Below are positions 8,714 to 18,700 of a stretch of DNA of 64,000 bases, one piece after another (the stretch's first letter is position 1; every line of letters starts with the position of its first letter). Origin of the DNA: Streptomyces capillispiralis (GTDB lineage Bacteria > Actinomycetota > Actinomycetes > Streptomycetales > Streptomycetaceae). The notes beneath the pieces were generated by a model. That model searched no databases. It was given only the letters and a program-made list of their open reading frames with translations, and was not told the DNA's origin. The DNA lies in contig NZ_VIWV01000001.1 of the NCBI RefSeq assembly GCF_007829875.1, positions 5,984,501 to 6,048,500 on the forward strand, written 5' to 3'. The position numbers and the translations under genes were made by a program.

Positions 8714-8820
8714 GCCCTCGAACCTAACCGGCCCACCGCGGGCATGAACATGTGACTTCCGCGCGATCAGGGGTACGGCCGGGATCCGGCACCGTCACAC
8801 CGGGCTGGCACCATGGCCTC

Positions 8821-9411
8821 ATGAACATCGTGCTCTTTCACTCGACCTACGGTCTGCGCCCCGCGGTGCGGCGGGCGGCGGACCGGCTGCGCGCGGCCGG
8901 ACACGAGGTGTGGACGCCCGACCTCTTCGAGGGCCGTACGTTCGACACGGTCGAGGAGGGCACGGCGTACAAGGAGGAGACCGGCAAGGACGAGCTGCTG
9001 AGGCGGGCGGTGCTGGCCGCCGCGCCCTACTCGGAGCGCGGGTTGGTGTACGCCGGGTTCTCCTTCGGCGCCTCCGTGGCCCAGACGCTGGCCCTGGGCG
9101 ACGAGAAGGCGCGCGGACTGCTGTTGCTGCACGGCACCTCCGACATCGCGGAGAACGCCTCGGTGGACGACCTGCCGGTGCAGCTGCACGTCGCCGAGCC
9201 CGATCCGTTCGAGACCGACGACTGGCTCACCGCCTGGTACCTGCGGATTGGCCGGGCCGGCGCCGACGTGGAGGTGTACCGGTACGCCGGGGCGGGCCAC
9301 CTCTACACCGACCCCGACCTGCCGGACTACGACGAGGAGGCCGCCGAGGCCACCTGGCGGGTGGCGCTCGGCTTCCTCGGCTCGCTGGAGGGGGATCAGC
9401 CGGCGCGGTAG
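8821..9411 (+). CDS. Dienelactone-hydrolase-like alpha/beta hydrolase
   Basis: 196 aa from ATG 8821. The nucleophile elbow is GFSFGAS near residue 80, with serine where classical dienelactone hydrolases have cysteine. DPF and GAGHLYTD near the C-terminus provide plausible Asp and His of the triad. A CACCAT hexamer 6 nt before the ATG and the lack of an SD suggest a leaderless mRNA. The 3' end overlaps the convergent metalloprotease gene by 16 nt. The substrate is unknown and the chemistry probably differs from true dienelactone hydrolase. Confidence 0.88.
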   Translation: MNIVLFHSTYGLRPAVRRAADRLRAAGHEVWTPDLFEGRTFDTVEEGTAYKEETGKDELLRRAVLAAAPYSERGLVYAGFSFGASVAQTLALGDEKARGLLLLHGTSDIAENASVDDLPVQLHVAEPDPFETDDWLTAWYLRIGRAGADVEVYRYAGAGHLYTDPDLPDYDEEAAEATWRVALGFLGSLEGDQPAR

Positions 9412-10379
9412 GCGGTCCAGCTCTCCTGCATGCGCGTCACCTGACCGGCGGTGAACTGGTACATGCACGCGTCGTAGGTGTAGTCCATGAAGTTGTGGAT
9501 CGGGTCGGCACCCGCGCCGCGGGCGCAGGTGTCGCGGCCCTCGGGGCACTGGTAGGCGGCGCTCTTCTCGGCCGGGGTGTCGCTGACGTAGTCGCCGCTG
9601 CCATTGCAGCCGCCCTGGAAGGTGTGGTACAGGCCCATCCAGTGGCCGACCTCGTGGGTGGCGGTGTCGCCCTCGTCGTAGTGGGTGGCGGAGCCGCCGG
9701 GCAGCGAGGAGTTCAGGACGACGACGCCGTCCATCTCCGGGCTGGAGCGGTAGGAGCTGGGGAAGGTGGCCCAGCCGAGCAGGCCGTCGCCGATGTTGGC
9801 GGTGTAGAAGTTGAGCGCGTTCGCGCCGCCCTGGTGCAGGGCGGTCTTCATCGCCTTCTCCTCCGGCGAGCCGTAGCCGACGGTGTACCAGGCGGCGTTG
9901 TCGGTGTAGTCGGTGCCCGCCAGCGTGAACTGGAAGCCGGAGTCGGTGTTGCCGGTGCCCTGGCCGGCGTAGGCCGCGTTCAGGACGTTCATCTGCGCGG
10001 TGATGGCGGCGGAGCCGAGCTTGCCGGTCTCGCCGTCGTGGATGACGTGGAAGTAGACCGGGACGCTCACCGAGGCGGCGGTCGCGGTGCTCCGGCCGGT
10101 GGCGCGCAGCCGGTCCAGCTTGGCGCGCAGGTCGGCGTCCATGGCCTGGGCGCGGGCCGCGCTGATCTCGTTCGGCTCGGCGGCGTGCTCGCCGTGCCCG
10201 GGGTGGGCCTCGCGGGCCGCGGTGTGGGCGTCGTCGGCGCACTCGGCGGACCGGGTGGTGTCGGCCGCGGCGACGGTGGTGGGCGCGGACAGGGGGGTGA
10301 GCATGAGGGTTCCGGCCACGACGGCCGTACCGAGCAGACGTCTGCGCGACAGGGACGAGATCCGGGCGAGCGTACGCAT
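9396..10379 (-). CDS. Secreted M43 (pappalysin/cytophagalysin-type) zinc metalloprotease
   Basis: 327 aa from ATG 10379 (SD AGGAG). The N-terminus carries a signal peptide with a double-arginine start (SRRRLLGTAVVAGTLML) and a cleavage-like AAA near residue 39; a propeptide-like stretch rich in Ala and His follows. The zinc site HEVGHWMGLYH (His242, Glu243, His246, His252) is the extended metzincin motif, and FMDYTYDACM near residue 295 supplies the Met-turn. Several Cys (GGCNG, YQCPEG, DTCARG, DACM) fit the disulfides of this secreted family. It probably degrades extracellular protein. From 10380 to 10683 the sequence holds its promoter region and no further gene. Confidence 0.93.
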   Translation of the reverse strand: MRTLARISSLSRRRLLGTAVVAGTLMLTPLSAPTTVAAADTTRSAECADDAHTAAREAHPGHGEHAAEPNEISAARAQAMDADLRAKLDRLRATGRSTATAASVSVPVYFHVIHDGETGKLGSAAITAQMNVLNAAYAGQGTGNTDSGFQFTLAGTDYTDNAAWYTVGYGSPEEKAMKTALHQGGANALNFYTANIGDGLLGWATFPSSYRSSPEMDGVVVLNSSLPGGSATHYDEGDTATHEVGHWMGLYHTFQGGCNGSGDYVSDTPAEKSAAYQCPEGRDTCARGAGADPIHNFMDYTYDACMYQFTAGQVTRMQESWTAYRAG

Positions 10380-10683
10380 GAGGGCTCCTGGCGGATGCGA
10401 TGGGGAGAGGGGCCAGGGATCTTCCTGGCCGCCGCCGGGAGATTACGTGGACATGACTATGCGCCAAGAGGAGTGATCAAGCCCAATCAACCGCCGGTCA
10501 AACAGGGGCAATCGCGGAAGTGGCGAAAGAGGAAACGTTACGGCGCGCACCCTCCGGCAGCGGGATGCCATCGATTCGGCCATCGGGCGGGTGGTGTGTC
10601 CGGATTCGGCTCACGGTCCCACACCACCCGCCGTAGCGATGCGCTCCGCCGCGAACGGGCCATCCCGCGGCGGGGAGTGGCTG

Positions 10684-10703
10684 AAAATCGCCCCTCACGG
10701 GGC
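10684..10703 (-). terminator. Intrinsic terminator of phoD
   Basis: On the minus strand, GCCCC-GTGA-GGGGC is followed by GATTTT, directly after the phoD stop at 10709. The T-run is short but unusually clear for Streptomyces. Confidence 0.65.
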
Positions 10704-10708
10704 GGGGG

Positions 10709-12391
10709 CTACACCGGGTCGTAGGTGCGTTCGACCTTCTGCGTGCCGCTGCGCGTGCGGTACGAGCGCGCCCACGCCGACGTGGCGTCCGCCGTCGTAC
10801 GGCCGGACAGCACGTAGTAGTCCATCTGCGCCCGCTCGGCGGTGATGTCCAGCACGCCGTAGCCGTGGCGGTCGGTGTCGACCCAGTGGACGTGCCGGTT
10901 GGCGGCCCGGATCAGCGGAGCGGCGACCGCGGAGACGGTTCCCTCGGGGACCTTCACGATGTCGTCGAGGTTGTCCGAGGTCACCGAGGTGACGACGAAC
11001 TCCGTGGCGGCCGAGGCCGACAGCGGATAGGTGCCCGCGTTCACCGGCACGTCGTTGGCCCACGCCATGTGGATGTCGCCGGTGAGGAAGACCGTGTTGC
11101 GGACGGCGTTCGCGCGCAGGTGGGCGAGGAGTTCGCGGCGGTCGTCGGTGTAGCCGTCCCACTGGTCGGTGTTGAGGGCCAGGCCCTCCTGCGGCAGGCC
11201 CAGCAGCTTCGCGAGCGGCTTCAGAATGCTCGCGGGGAGGGAACCCACCGAGAACGGCGAGATCATCACCGAGGTGCCGACCAGCCGCCAGGTGGTGTCG
11301 GACGCCGTCAGGCCCGCCTTCAGCCAGTCCAGCTGGGCGCGCCCGGTGAGCGTGCGGTCCGGGTCGTCCACGTCGCCGTCACCGGTGGAGACCTGCTGGG
11401 ACCGGAAGGAGCGCAGGTCCAGCAGGGACAGGTCGGCGAGCCGGCCGAAGCGCAGCCGGCGGTAGGTGGTGCCGGCCAGCGCGGGGCGCACCGGCATCCA
11501 CTCGAAGTAGGCCTGCTTGGCCGCGGCCTGACGCGCCGCCCAGGTCCCCTCCGCGCCCTCGGTGTGGTTCTCGGCGCCGCCCGACCAGGTGTCGTTGGCG
11601 ATCTCGTGATCGTCCCAGATCGCGACGACCGGCGCCCGGTGGTGCAGGGCCTGGAGGTCGGGGTCGGTCTTGTACTGCCCGTGCCGGACGCGGTAGTCGG
11701 CGAGGGTGACGATCTCGTGGGCGGGCGCGTGCGGGCGGACGGCCTCGCCGCGGGTGCCGTACTCGCCGGTCGCGTACTCGTAGAGGTAGTCGCCCAGGTG
11801 CAGCCAGGCGTCCAGGTCGGACCGGGCCGCGAGATGGCGGTACGCCGAGAAGTGGCCGGCCTCCCAGTTGGAGCAGGACACCACGCCGAAGCGCAGCCCG
11901 GGCACGGCGGCGTCGGCGGCCGGGGCGGTGCGGGTGCGGGCGACGGGGGAGTCGGCGCCGCCCGCGGAGAAGCGGAACCAGTAGTCGGTGGCGGGTGCCA
12001 GGCCCCGGATGTCCGCCTTGACGGTGTGGTCGGAGGCGGCGGTGGCGAGCGTCGAGCCCGAGGAGACGACGTCGGTGAGCGCCTTGTCCCGGGCGACGGT
12101 CCAGCTCACCTCCGTGTCCGGGCCCAGCCCTGAGCCGGGTATCGCCTCCGGCACCGGGGTCACCCGGGTCCACAGCAGGACGCCGTCCGGCAGGGGGTCA
12201 CCGGAGGCCACGCCGTGCAGGAAGGCGGGGGCCCGTGTCGCCGCCCAGGCGGGCAGGGACGCGGCGAGCGGTCCGGCCAGCACCGCGGTGGCGGCGGCTG
12301 CCCTGACGACCGTACGACGGCGCGGGGAGAGGGAGTTGGGGTCCGCGGTGGCGGGGACGGCACTCTCGGATGATCTGTGTCGGCTGGTCAC
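10709..12391 (-). CDS. phoD: Tat-exported PhoD-family alkaline phosphatase/phosphodiesterase
   Basis: 560 aa from ATG 12391. A twin-arginine leader SPRRRTVVRAAAATAVLAG is at residues 22-40, with an AWA cleavage-like site near residue 50. The PhoD N-terminal domain (FLHGVASGDPLPDGVLLWTRVTP) and metallophosphatase core follow: RFGVVSCSNWE, LHLGDYLYEY, AIWDDHEIANDTW, LTGDIHMAW. These are the Ca/Fe-binding residues of the family. The protein releases phosphate from extracellular mono- and diesters. Streptomyces phoD genes are typically PhoP-controlled, but no convincing PHO-box repeat was found upstream. Confidence 0.95.
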   Translation of the reverse strand: MTSRHRSSESAVPATADPNSLSPRRRTVVRAAAATAVLAGPLAASLPAWAATRAPAFLHGVASGDPLPDGVLLWTRVTPVPEAIPGSGLGPDTEVSWTVARDKALTDVVSSGSTLATAASDHTVKADIRGLAPATDYWFRFSAGGADSPVARTRTAPAADAAVPGLRFGVVSCSNWEAGHFSAYRHLAARSDLDAWLHLGDYLYEYATGEYGTRGEAVRPHAPAHEIVTLADYRVRHGQYKTDPDLQALHHRAPVVAIWDDHEIANDTWSGGAENHTEGAEGTWAARQAAAKQAYFEWMPVRPALAGTTYRRLRFGRLADLSLLDLRSFRSQQVSTGDGDVDDPDRTLTGRAQLDWLKAGLTASDTTWRLVGTSVMISPFSVGSLPASILKPLAKLLGLPQEGLALNTDQWDGYTDDRRELLAHLRANAVRNTVFLTGDIHMAWANDVPVNAGTYPLSASAATEFVVTSVTSDNLDDIVKVPEGTVSAVAAPLIRAANRHVHWVDTDRHGYGVLDITAERAQMDYYVLSGRTTADATSAWARSYRTRSGTQKVERTYDPV

Positions 12392-12421
12392 AGCCGATCA
12401 GGTTACTGACAGGTACACGCG

Positions 12422-12455
12422 AGAGCGGGCGAACTCGCGAAAGTTCGCCCGCTCT
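12422..12455. terminator. Perfect 14-bp hairpin between the DsbA-like gene and phoD
   Basis: AGAGCGGGCGAACT and its exact reverse complement are separated by six bases. It lies just past the stop of the upstream minus-strand gene (12482) and before phoD, so it most likely terminates that gene. There is no U-run, as is usual in this genus. Confidence 0.6.
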
Positions 12456-12481
12456 TCGGCCTGCGGTCAGCCGGCCCCGGT

Positions 12482-13294
12482 TCAGGCCTTGAGGGCCTTG
12501 TCGACCGCCGTGGTGAACTCGGCCACCGTCATCGGCGCGTTCTGGCCGTCGGAGCCGGTGAGCTTCTCCCCGTCCATCATCAGCGTCGGCGTGCCCTGGG
12601 CCTCGCTCTTGTCGAACACCTCGGACATCTCCAGCGCCCACTTGTCGTAGGTGCCGTCCTTCACGGCCGTCTGGAAGCCCTTGTCGCCCTTCAGGGCGTC
12701 GACCGTGTTCGCGATCTTGATCAGGTAGGCGTCGTCCTTGAACTTGTCGTCGGTCTCCTCGGGGTGGTACTCGGCCGAGTAGAGCGCGGCCTTGTACGCG
12801 AGGAACGCCTCGGGGCTGACGTCCAGCGCGGCACCCAGCGCGCTCAGGGCGTTCTTGGAGCCCTCACCGGTCAGGTTGCGGTCGAGGAACGAGGCGCCGA
12901 TGAAGCGGATCTTGTACTTGCCCTCCTCGACGTCCTTCTCGATCGTCTTGCCGACCGTCTGCTCGAACGAGGCGCAGACCGGGCAGCGCGGGTCCTCGTA
13001 CAGCTCCAGGGTCTTCTTCGCGTCGGACTTGCCGATGACGACGGTGGTGCCGTTCTCGCCGCTGGTGTGGGCCGGCTTGACGAGCTTGGCGTCCGCCGCG
13101 GCCTCCCAGTGGTCGGGCTTGTTGCCCTGGACGACGGCGTAGCTGATGCCGCCGGCTATCGCCAGCACACCGACGAGGGAGCCCGCGACGACGAGCTGCC
13201 GCTTGACCTTGTCGCGCTTGGCCTGGCGCTCGCGCTCGACGCGCAGCCGCTCACGGGCCGCCTGCTTCGCCGCCTGGCTGTTCCGCTTGCTCAT
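12482..13294 (-). CDS. Membrane-anchored DsbA-like thiol-disulfide oxidoreductase
   Basis: 270 aa. ATG 13294 (SD GGAGA) is preferred over an upstream in-frame start that would add 38 unrelated residues. A basic, Arg/Lys/Gln-rich cytoplasmic head of about 32 residues is followed by one membrane helix (QLVVAGSLVGVLAIAGGISYAVV) and an extracytoplasmic thioredoxin/DsbA fold with active site DPRCPVC (CPVC) and a cis-proline loop GTPTLM. It would oxidise or isomerise disulfides in exported proteins. It resembles the gene at 42175 in both domain order and basic head. The adjacent membrane protein (13430) is a possible redox partner, which is inference only. Confidence 0.93.
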   Translation of the reverse strand: MSKRNSQAAKQAARERLRVERERQAKRDKVKRQLVVAGSLVGVLAIAGGISYAVVQGNKPDHWEAAADAKLVKPAHTSGENGTTVVIGKSDAKKTLELYEDPRCPVCASFEQTVGKTIEKDVEEGKYKIRFIGASFLDRNLTGEGSKNALSALGAALDVSPEAFLAYKAALYSAEYHPEETDDKFKDDAYLIKIANTVDALKGDKGFQTAVKDGTYDKWALEMSEVFDKSEAQGTPTLMMDGEKLTGSDGQNAPMTVAEFTTAVDKALKA

Positions 13295-13429
13295 GGTGAT
13301 GTTCTCCACGGGGGACGCACACGTCGTGTGCGGGATACGTATGGGGACTGTTCGTGCGGGGGAGGCCTGCCGGCAGCCGGGCCGGGTGCCTCGGGCGACC
13401 CGGACCACCGGTACCGGGGCGGGGTCGCC

Positions 13430-14125
13430 TCAGACGAGGGCGGTGGGGCACGGCGGTCCGCGCCGCCCCAGGGAGTGCACGAAGAGCAGGGTCCGGGCCG
13501 TGGCGGCGCGGCGCGCCGGGCGGAACGGGCGGAGCGTCCCGGGGGCCCGGACGGTCCCCGCGGCGACCGCGAGCAGCAGCGGCCGGAAGGTGGTCGCCGC
13601 CACCGCGCCCAGCAGCTGGGCCAGCGCGCGCTCGCCGCGGCGCAGCCACGCGGCGGCGAACAGGCCGACCCCGATGTGGGCGCCCAGCAGCGCCCAGGCG
13701 GTGGCCGGGTCGGCCTGGGCGAACAGGCCCGCCAGCCGGTCGCCGCCCTCGGCGGCGGACCCGGTGACCCGGGCGAGGGGTGCGCCCACGTCGGCGCCGC
13801 CGCACAGCACGTCGAAGCCGACGGAGCGCAGCGGGCCCGCGACCGGGCCGCCCATCCGGCCGTAGCAGACGTGCTGGCCGGTGGTGAAGACGGTGTCGGC
13901 GGCCAGCTCCAGCGGGATCAGCAGGGCGGCGATCCGCCCGAAGGAGCGCTCCCGGCCCGCCAGGACGTACGCCAGGGCGAACACGGCGGCGGCGATCGCG
14001 GCCACCGTGCTCACCGGCAGCGGAGCCCCGGACAGCAGCACGTGCGACGCGGTGCTGAGCGTCACGACGACGGCCGTGAACAGCGCCGCGCGGACGGCTC
14101 TGAGTCGGGTTCCGGATATGTCCAT
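13430..14125 (-). CDS. Conserved membrane protein of unknown function
   Basis: 231 aa from ATG 14125. I do not recognise the family. Six or so hydrophobic stretches are visible, for example LFTAVVVTLSTASHVLL, STVAAIAAAVFALAYVL and TAWALLGAHIGVGLFAAAWL. There are three Cys (HVCYG, DVLCGG and PPCPTALV at the end) and His-containing membrane segments. The C-terminal RTLLFVHSLGRRGPP is a recognisable small-protein-like ending. It lies 135 nt upstream of the DsbA-like gene on the same strand, so co-transcription and a redox role are possible but unproven. Confidence 0.75.
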   Translation of the reverse strand: MDISGTRLRAVRAALFTAVVVTLSTASHVLLSGAPLPVSTVAAIAAAVFALAYVLAGRERSFGRIAALLIPLELAADTVFTTGQHVCYGRMGGPVAGPLRSVGFDVLCGGADVGAPLARVTGSAAEGGDRLAGLFAQADPATAWALLGAHIGVGLFAAAWLRRGERALAQLLGAVAATTFRPLLLAVAAGTVRAPGTLRPFRPARRAATARTLLFVHSLGRRGPPCPTALV

Positions 14126-14220
14126 GGCGGTGAAGAGTGTGTCACGTGCTCCGGTAAGAGGTCCCTAAAGGGTTCCTGTGGACGGACGGGCGGTCACGGA
14201 GGTCACACGGGTCGCAGGGG

Positions 14221-15570
14221 TCACAGCCCCGGAATCCTGCCGTTGCGGAACAGGTCCAGGAAGATCTGGTGGTCCCGGCGGGCCCGCGCGCCGTAGTCGT
14301 GCGCGAAGCCGACCAGCAGCGGGACCAGCCCGTCCTCGTCGGCCGCGATCGCGGCGTCGATCGCGCGCTCGGTGGAGAACGGCACCAGGGACTCGCCGGA
14401 GGTGTCGTCCGCCGCCGAGTGCATCGTGGCCGTGGCCCGGCCGAGGTCGGCGACCACCTGGGCGATCTCCTCCGGCTCGTCGATGTCGCCCCAGTCCAGG
14501 TCCACGGCGTACGGCGAGACCTCGGCGACCAGCTGGCCCGCGCCGTCCAGCTCGGTCCAGCCCAGCCACGGGTCGGCGTGCGCCTGGAGGGCGCGCTGGG
14601 AGATCACCGTGCGGTGCCCCTCGTGCTGGAAGTAGGCGCCGATGGCCGGGTCGGTGACGTGCCGGGAGACGGCCGGGGTCTGGGCCTGCTTGATGTAGAT
14701 CACCACATCGTTCTCCAGGGCGTCGCTGTGGCCCTCCAGCAGGATGTTGTACGACGGCAGCCCGGCCGAGCCGATGCCGATGCCGCGCCGGCCCACGACG
14801 TCCTTCACCCGGTAGGAGTCCGGGCGGGCCAGCGAGGCGTCCGGCAGCGTCTCCAGATAGCCGTCGAAGGCGGCCAGCACCTTGTAGCGGGTGGCGGCGT
14901 CCAGCTCGACCGCGCCGCCGCCGGCGGCGAAGCGGCGCTCGAAGTCACGGATCTCGGTCATCGACTCCAGCAGCCCGAAACGCGTCAGCGAGCGGGCGTC
15001 GCGCAGGGCGTCCAGCAGCGGCCCCTGGGCCGTGTCCAGCGTGAACGGCGGCACCTCGTCGCTCTTCGCGCCCGTGGCCAGCGCGTGGATCCGCTCCCGG
15101 TAGGCGGCGGCGTAGACGGTGACCAGCTCGGTGATCTGCTCGTCACTGAGCGCCTTCGCGTAGCCGATCAGCGCCACCGAGGCCGCGAAGCGCTTGAGGT
15201 CCCAGGTGAAGGGGCCGACGTAGGCCTCGTCGAAGTCGTTGACGTTGAAGACCAGGCGGCCGTTGGAGTCCATGTACGTGCCGAAGTTCTCCGCGTGGAG
15301 GTCGCCGTGGATCCAGACCCGGGACGTCCGGTCGTCCAGGTACGGCCCGCTGTGTATGCCCCTCCCGACCCGCCCGGCGCTCTCGGCGTCCAGGTCGTGG
15401 TAGAAGAGGCACGCCGTCCCGCGGTAGAACGCGAAGGCCGAGGCCGCCATCTTCCGGAACTTCACGCGGAAGGCGGCCGGGTCGGCGGCCAGGAGCTCGC
15501 CGAAGGCGGTGTCGAGGACGGCGAGGATCTCCTCGCCGCGGTGCTCGTCGTTGAGCTGCGGGACCGACAT
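14221..15570 (-). CDS. DUF2252 family protein (kinase-like fold)
   Basis: 449 aa from ATG 15570 (SD AGGAGG). Family hallmarks are FRKMAASAFAFYRGTACLFYHDL near the N-terminus, WIHGDLHAENFGTY (an APH/kinase-type catalytic loop) and FNVNDFDEAYVGPFTWDLKRFA (a DFD motif). A late segment is VVIYIKQAQ. The fold relates to phosphotransferases, but no substrate is established for DUF2252. It stands alone, divergent from dnaE. The 226 nt between them (15571-15796) contain no other gene and must hold both promoters; TAGACT at 15707 is a weak -10 candidate for dnaE. Confidence 0.9.
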   Translation of the reverse strand: MSVPQLNDEHRGEEILAVLDTAFGELLAADPAAFRVKFRKMAASAFAFYRGTACLFYHDLDAESAGRVGRGIHSGPYLDDRTSRVWIHGDLHAENFGTYMDSNGRLVFNVNDFDEAYVGPFTWDLKRFAASVALIGYAKALSDEQITELVTVYAAAYRERIHALATGAKSDEVPPFTLDTAQGPLLDALRDARSLTRFGLLESMTEIRDFERRFAAGGGAVELDAATRYKVLAAFDGYLETLPDASLARPDSYRVKDVVGRRGIGIGSAGLPSYNILLEGHSDALENDVVIYIKQAQTPAVSRHVTDPAIGAYFQHEGHRTVISQRALQAHADPWLGWTELDGAGQLVAEVSPYAVDLDWGDIDEPEEIAQVVADLGRATATMHSAADDTSGESLVPFSTERAIDAAIAADEDGLVPLLVGFAHDYGARARRDHQIFLDLFRNGRIPGL

Positions 15571-15796
15571 CGCTGGGTGCCTCCTGGTGCGGATCGTTTC
15601 GGGACGGTGGCCCGTCCCCTGCGTAACGTGTGACGGGGGGCCGGAGTGCCCGTGACCCCCGCCCGAAGGTACGCCGGGATGCGCTCCGGGTGTCAGTGCC
15701 GGGGCATAGACTTCGAGGCTGTCCCCCGGACTGTCCGCCTGCCGTCCGCGGACCGTCCACAGTCCGTCGCCGAGAGTTCGCCTTGGAGGCCGCACC

Positions 15797-18700
15797 GTGT
15801 CGAAGCCGCCGTTCACGCACCTGCACGTCCACACCCAGTACTCGCTGCTGGACGGTGCCGCGCGGCTGAAGGACATGTTCAACGCCTGCAACGAGATGGG
15901 CATGACGCACATCGCCATGTCCGACCACGGCAACCTGCACGGGGCGTACGACTTCTTCCACTCCGCCCAGAAGGCCGGAGTCACCCCGATCATCGGGATC
16001 GAGGCGTACGTCGCCCCCGAGTCCCGGCGCAACAAGCGCAAGATCCAGTGGGGCCAGCCGCACCAGAAGCGGGACGACGTCTCCGGTTCCGGTGGTTACA
16101 CCCACAAGACGATGTGGGCGGTGAACGCGACCGGCCTGCACAACCTCTTCCGGCTCTCCTCCGACGCCTACGCCGAGGGCTGGCTGCAGAAGTGGCCCCG
16201 CATGGACAAGGAGACCATCGCCAAGTGGTCCGAGGGGATCGTCGCCTCCACCGGCTGCCCCTCCGGCGAGCTCCAGACCCGGCTGCGCCTCGGCCAGTTC
16301 GACGAGGCCCTCAAGGCCGCCGCCGACTACCAGGACATCTTCGGCAAGGACCGCTACTTCCTGGAGCTGATGGACCACGGCATCGAGATCGAGCACCGGG
16401 TCCGCGACGGCCTGCTCGAGATCGGGAAGAAGCTCGGCATCCCGCCCCTGGTCACCAACGACTCGCACTACACGTACGCGCACGAGGCGACCGCCCACGA
16501 CGCCCTGCTGTGCATCCAGACCGGCAAGAACCTCTCCGACCCCGACCGCTTCAAGTTCGACGGCACCGGCTACTACCTCAAGTCCACCGACGAGATGTAC
16601 GCCATCGACTCCTCGGACGCCTGGCAGCAGGGCTGCGCCAACACCCGGCTGATCGCCGAGATGGTCGACACCACGGGCATGTTCGAGAAGCGCGACCTGA
16701 TGCCCAAGTTCGACATCCCGGAGGGGTACACCGAGGTCAGCTGGTTCCGCGAGGAGACCCTGCGCGGCATGCACCGCCGCTTCCCGGACGGCATCCCGGA
16801 CGACCGCATGAAGCAGGTCGAGTACGAGATGGACACCATCATCTCGATGGGCTTCCCGGGCTACTTCCTCGTGGTCGCCGACTTCATCATGTGGGCCAAG
16901 AAGCAGGGCATCGCCGTCGGCCCGGGCCGTGGCTCCGCGGCCGGCTCGATCGTCGCCTACGCCCTCGGCATCACCGACCTCGACCCCATCCCGCACGGAC
17001 TGATCTTCGAGCGGTTCCTCAACCCCGAGCGCATCTCGATGCCCGACGTCGACATCGACTTCGACGAGCGCCGGCGCGTCGAGGTGATCAGGTACGTGAC
17101 GGAGAAGTACGGCGCCGACAAGGTCGCCATGATCGGCACCTACGGCACCATCAAGGCCAAGAACGCGATCAAGGACTCCGCGCGCGTGCTGGGCTACCCG
17201 TACGCGATGGGCGACCGCCTCACCAAGGCCATGCCCGCCGACGTCCTCGGCAAGGGCATCAACCTCGACGGCATCACCAACCCCGAGCACCCCCGGTACT
17301 CGGAGGCGGGCGAGATCCGGGCGATGTACGAGAACGAGCCGGACGTGAAGAAGGTCATCGACACCGCCAAGGGCGTCGAGGGCCTGGTGCGGCAGATGGG
17401 CGTGCACGCCGCCGGCGTGATCATGTCCAGCGAGACCATCACCGACCACGTCCCGGTCTGGGTCAGGCACACCGACGGCGTGACCATCACGCAGTGGGAC
17501 TACCCGAGCTGTGAGTCGCTCGGCCTGCTGAAGATGGACTTCCTCGGCCTGCGCAACCTGACGATCATGGACGACGCCGTCAAGATGGTGAAGTCCAACA
17601 AGGGGATCGACATCGATCTCCTGAGCCTTCCGCTCGACGACCCCACGACCTTCGAACTGCTCCAGCGCGGCGACACCCTCGGCGTCTTCCAGTTCGACGG
17701 CGGCCCCATGCGCTCCCTGCTCCGGCTGATGAAGCCGGACAACTTCGAAGACATCTCCGCCGTGTCGGCCCTGTACCGCCCGGGCCCGATGGGCATGAAC
17801 TCGCACACCAACTACGCCCTCCGCAAGAACGGCCAGCAGGAGATCACACCGATCCACCCCGAGCTGGAGGAGCCGCTCAAGGAGGTCCTGGACGTCACCT
17901 ACGGCCTGATCGTCTACCAGGAGCAGGTGCAGAAGGCCGCCCAGATCATCGCCGGCTACTCGCTCGGCGAGGCCGACATCCTCCGCCGCGTGATGGGCAA
18001 GAAGAAGCCCGAGGAACTGGCGAAGAACTTCGTGCTGTTCCAGGAGGGCGCCCGCAAGAAGGGCTTCAGCGACGAGGCCATCCAGTCGCTCTGGGACGTG
18101 CTGGTGCCGTTCGCCGGCTACGCCTTCAACAAGGCGCACTCCGCCGCGTACGGACTGGTGTCCTACTGGACCGCCTACCTCAAGGCGAACCACCCCGCCG
18201 AGTACATGGCCGCGCTGCTCACCTCGGTCAAGGACGACAAGGACAAGTCGGCGGTCTACCTCAACGAGTGCCGCCGCATGGGCATCCGGGTGCTCCCGCC
18301 CAACGTCAACGAGTCCGAGTCCAACTTCGCCGCCCAGGGCGACGACGTGATCCTCTTCGGCCTCTCCGCGGTGCGCAACGTCGGCACCAACGTCGTGGAG
18401 TCGATCATCAAGTGCCGCAAGGCCAAGGGGAAGTACGCCTCCTTCCCCGACTACCTCGACAAGGTCGAGGCGGTCGTCTGCAACAAGCGCACCACGGAGT
18501 CCCTGATCAAGGCCGGCGCCTTCGACTCCATGGGCCACACCCGCAAGGGCCTCACCGCCCAGTACGAGCCGATGATCGACAACGTGGTCGCGGTCAAGCG
18601 CAAGGAGGCCGAGGGGCAGTTCGACCTCTTCGGCGGCATGGGCGAGGCCGAGACCAGCGAGCCCGGCTTCGGCCTCGACGTCACCTTCACCGACGACGAG

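Noticed and set aside
9396..9411. 16-nt convergent overlap as a regulatory antisense site
   Set aside because: Short tail-to-tail overlaps are common in compact genomes; nothing further supports regulation.
12392..12481. Possible PHO box upstream of phoD
   Set aside because: One GTTCGCCCGCT-like unit exists but it is part of the terminator stem and there is no second unit at 11-bp phase.
13430..14125. VKOR/DsbB-type disulfide regenerator
   Set aside because: Lacks the CxxC motif and the four-helix pattern expected; kept as an unknown membrane protein.
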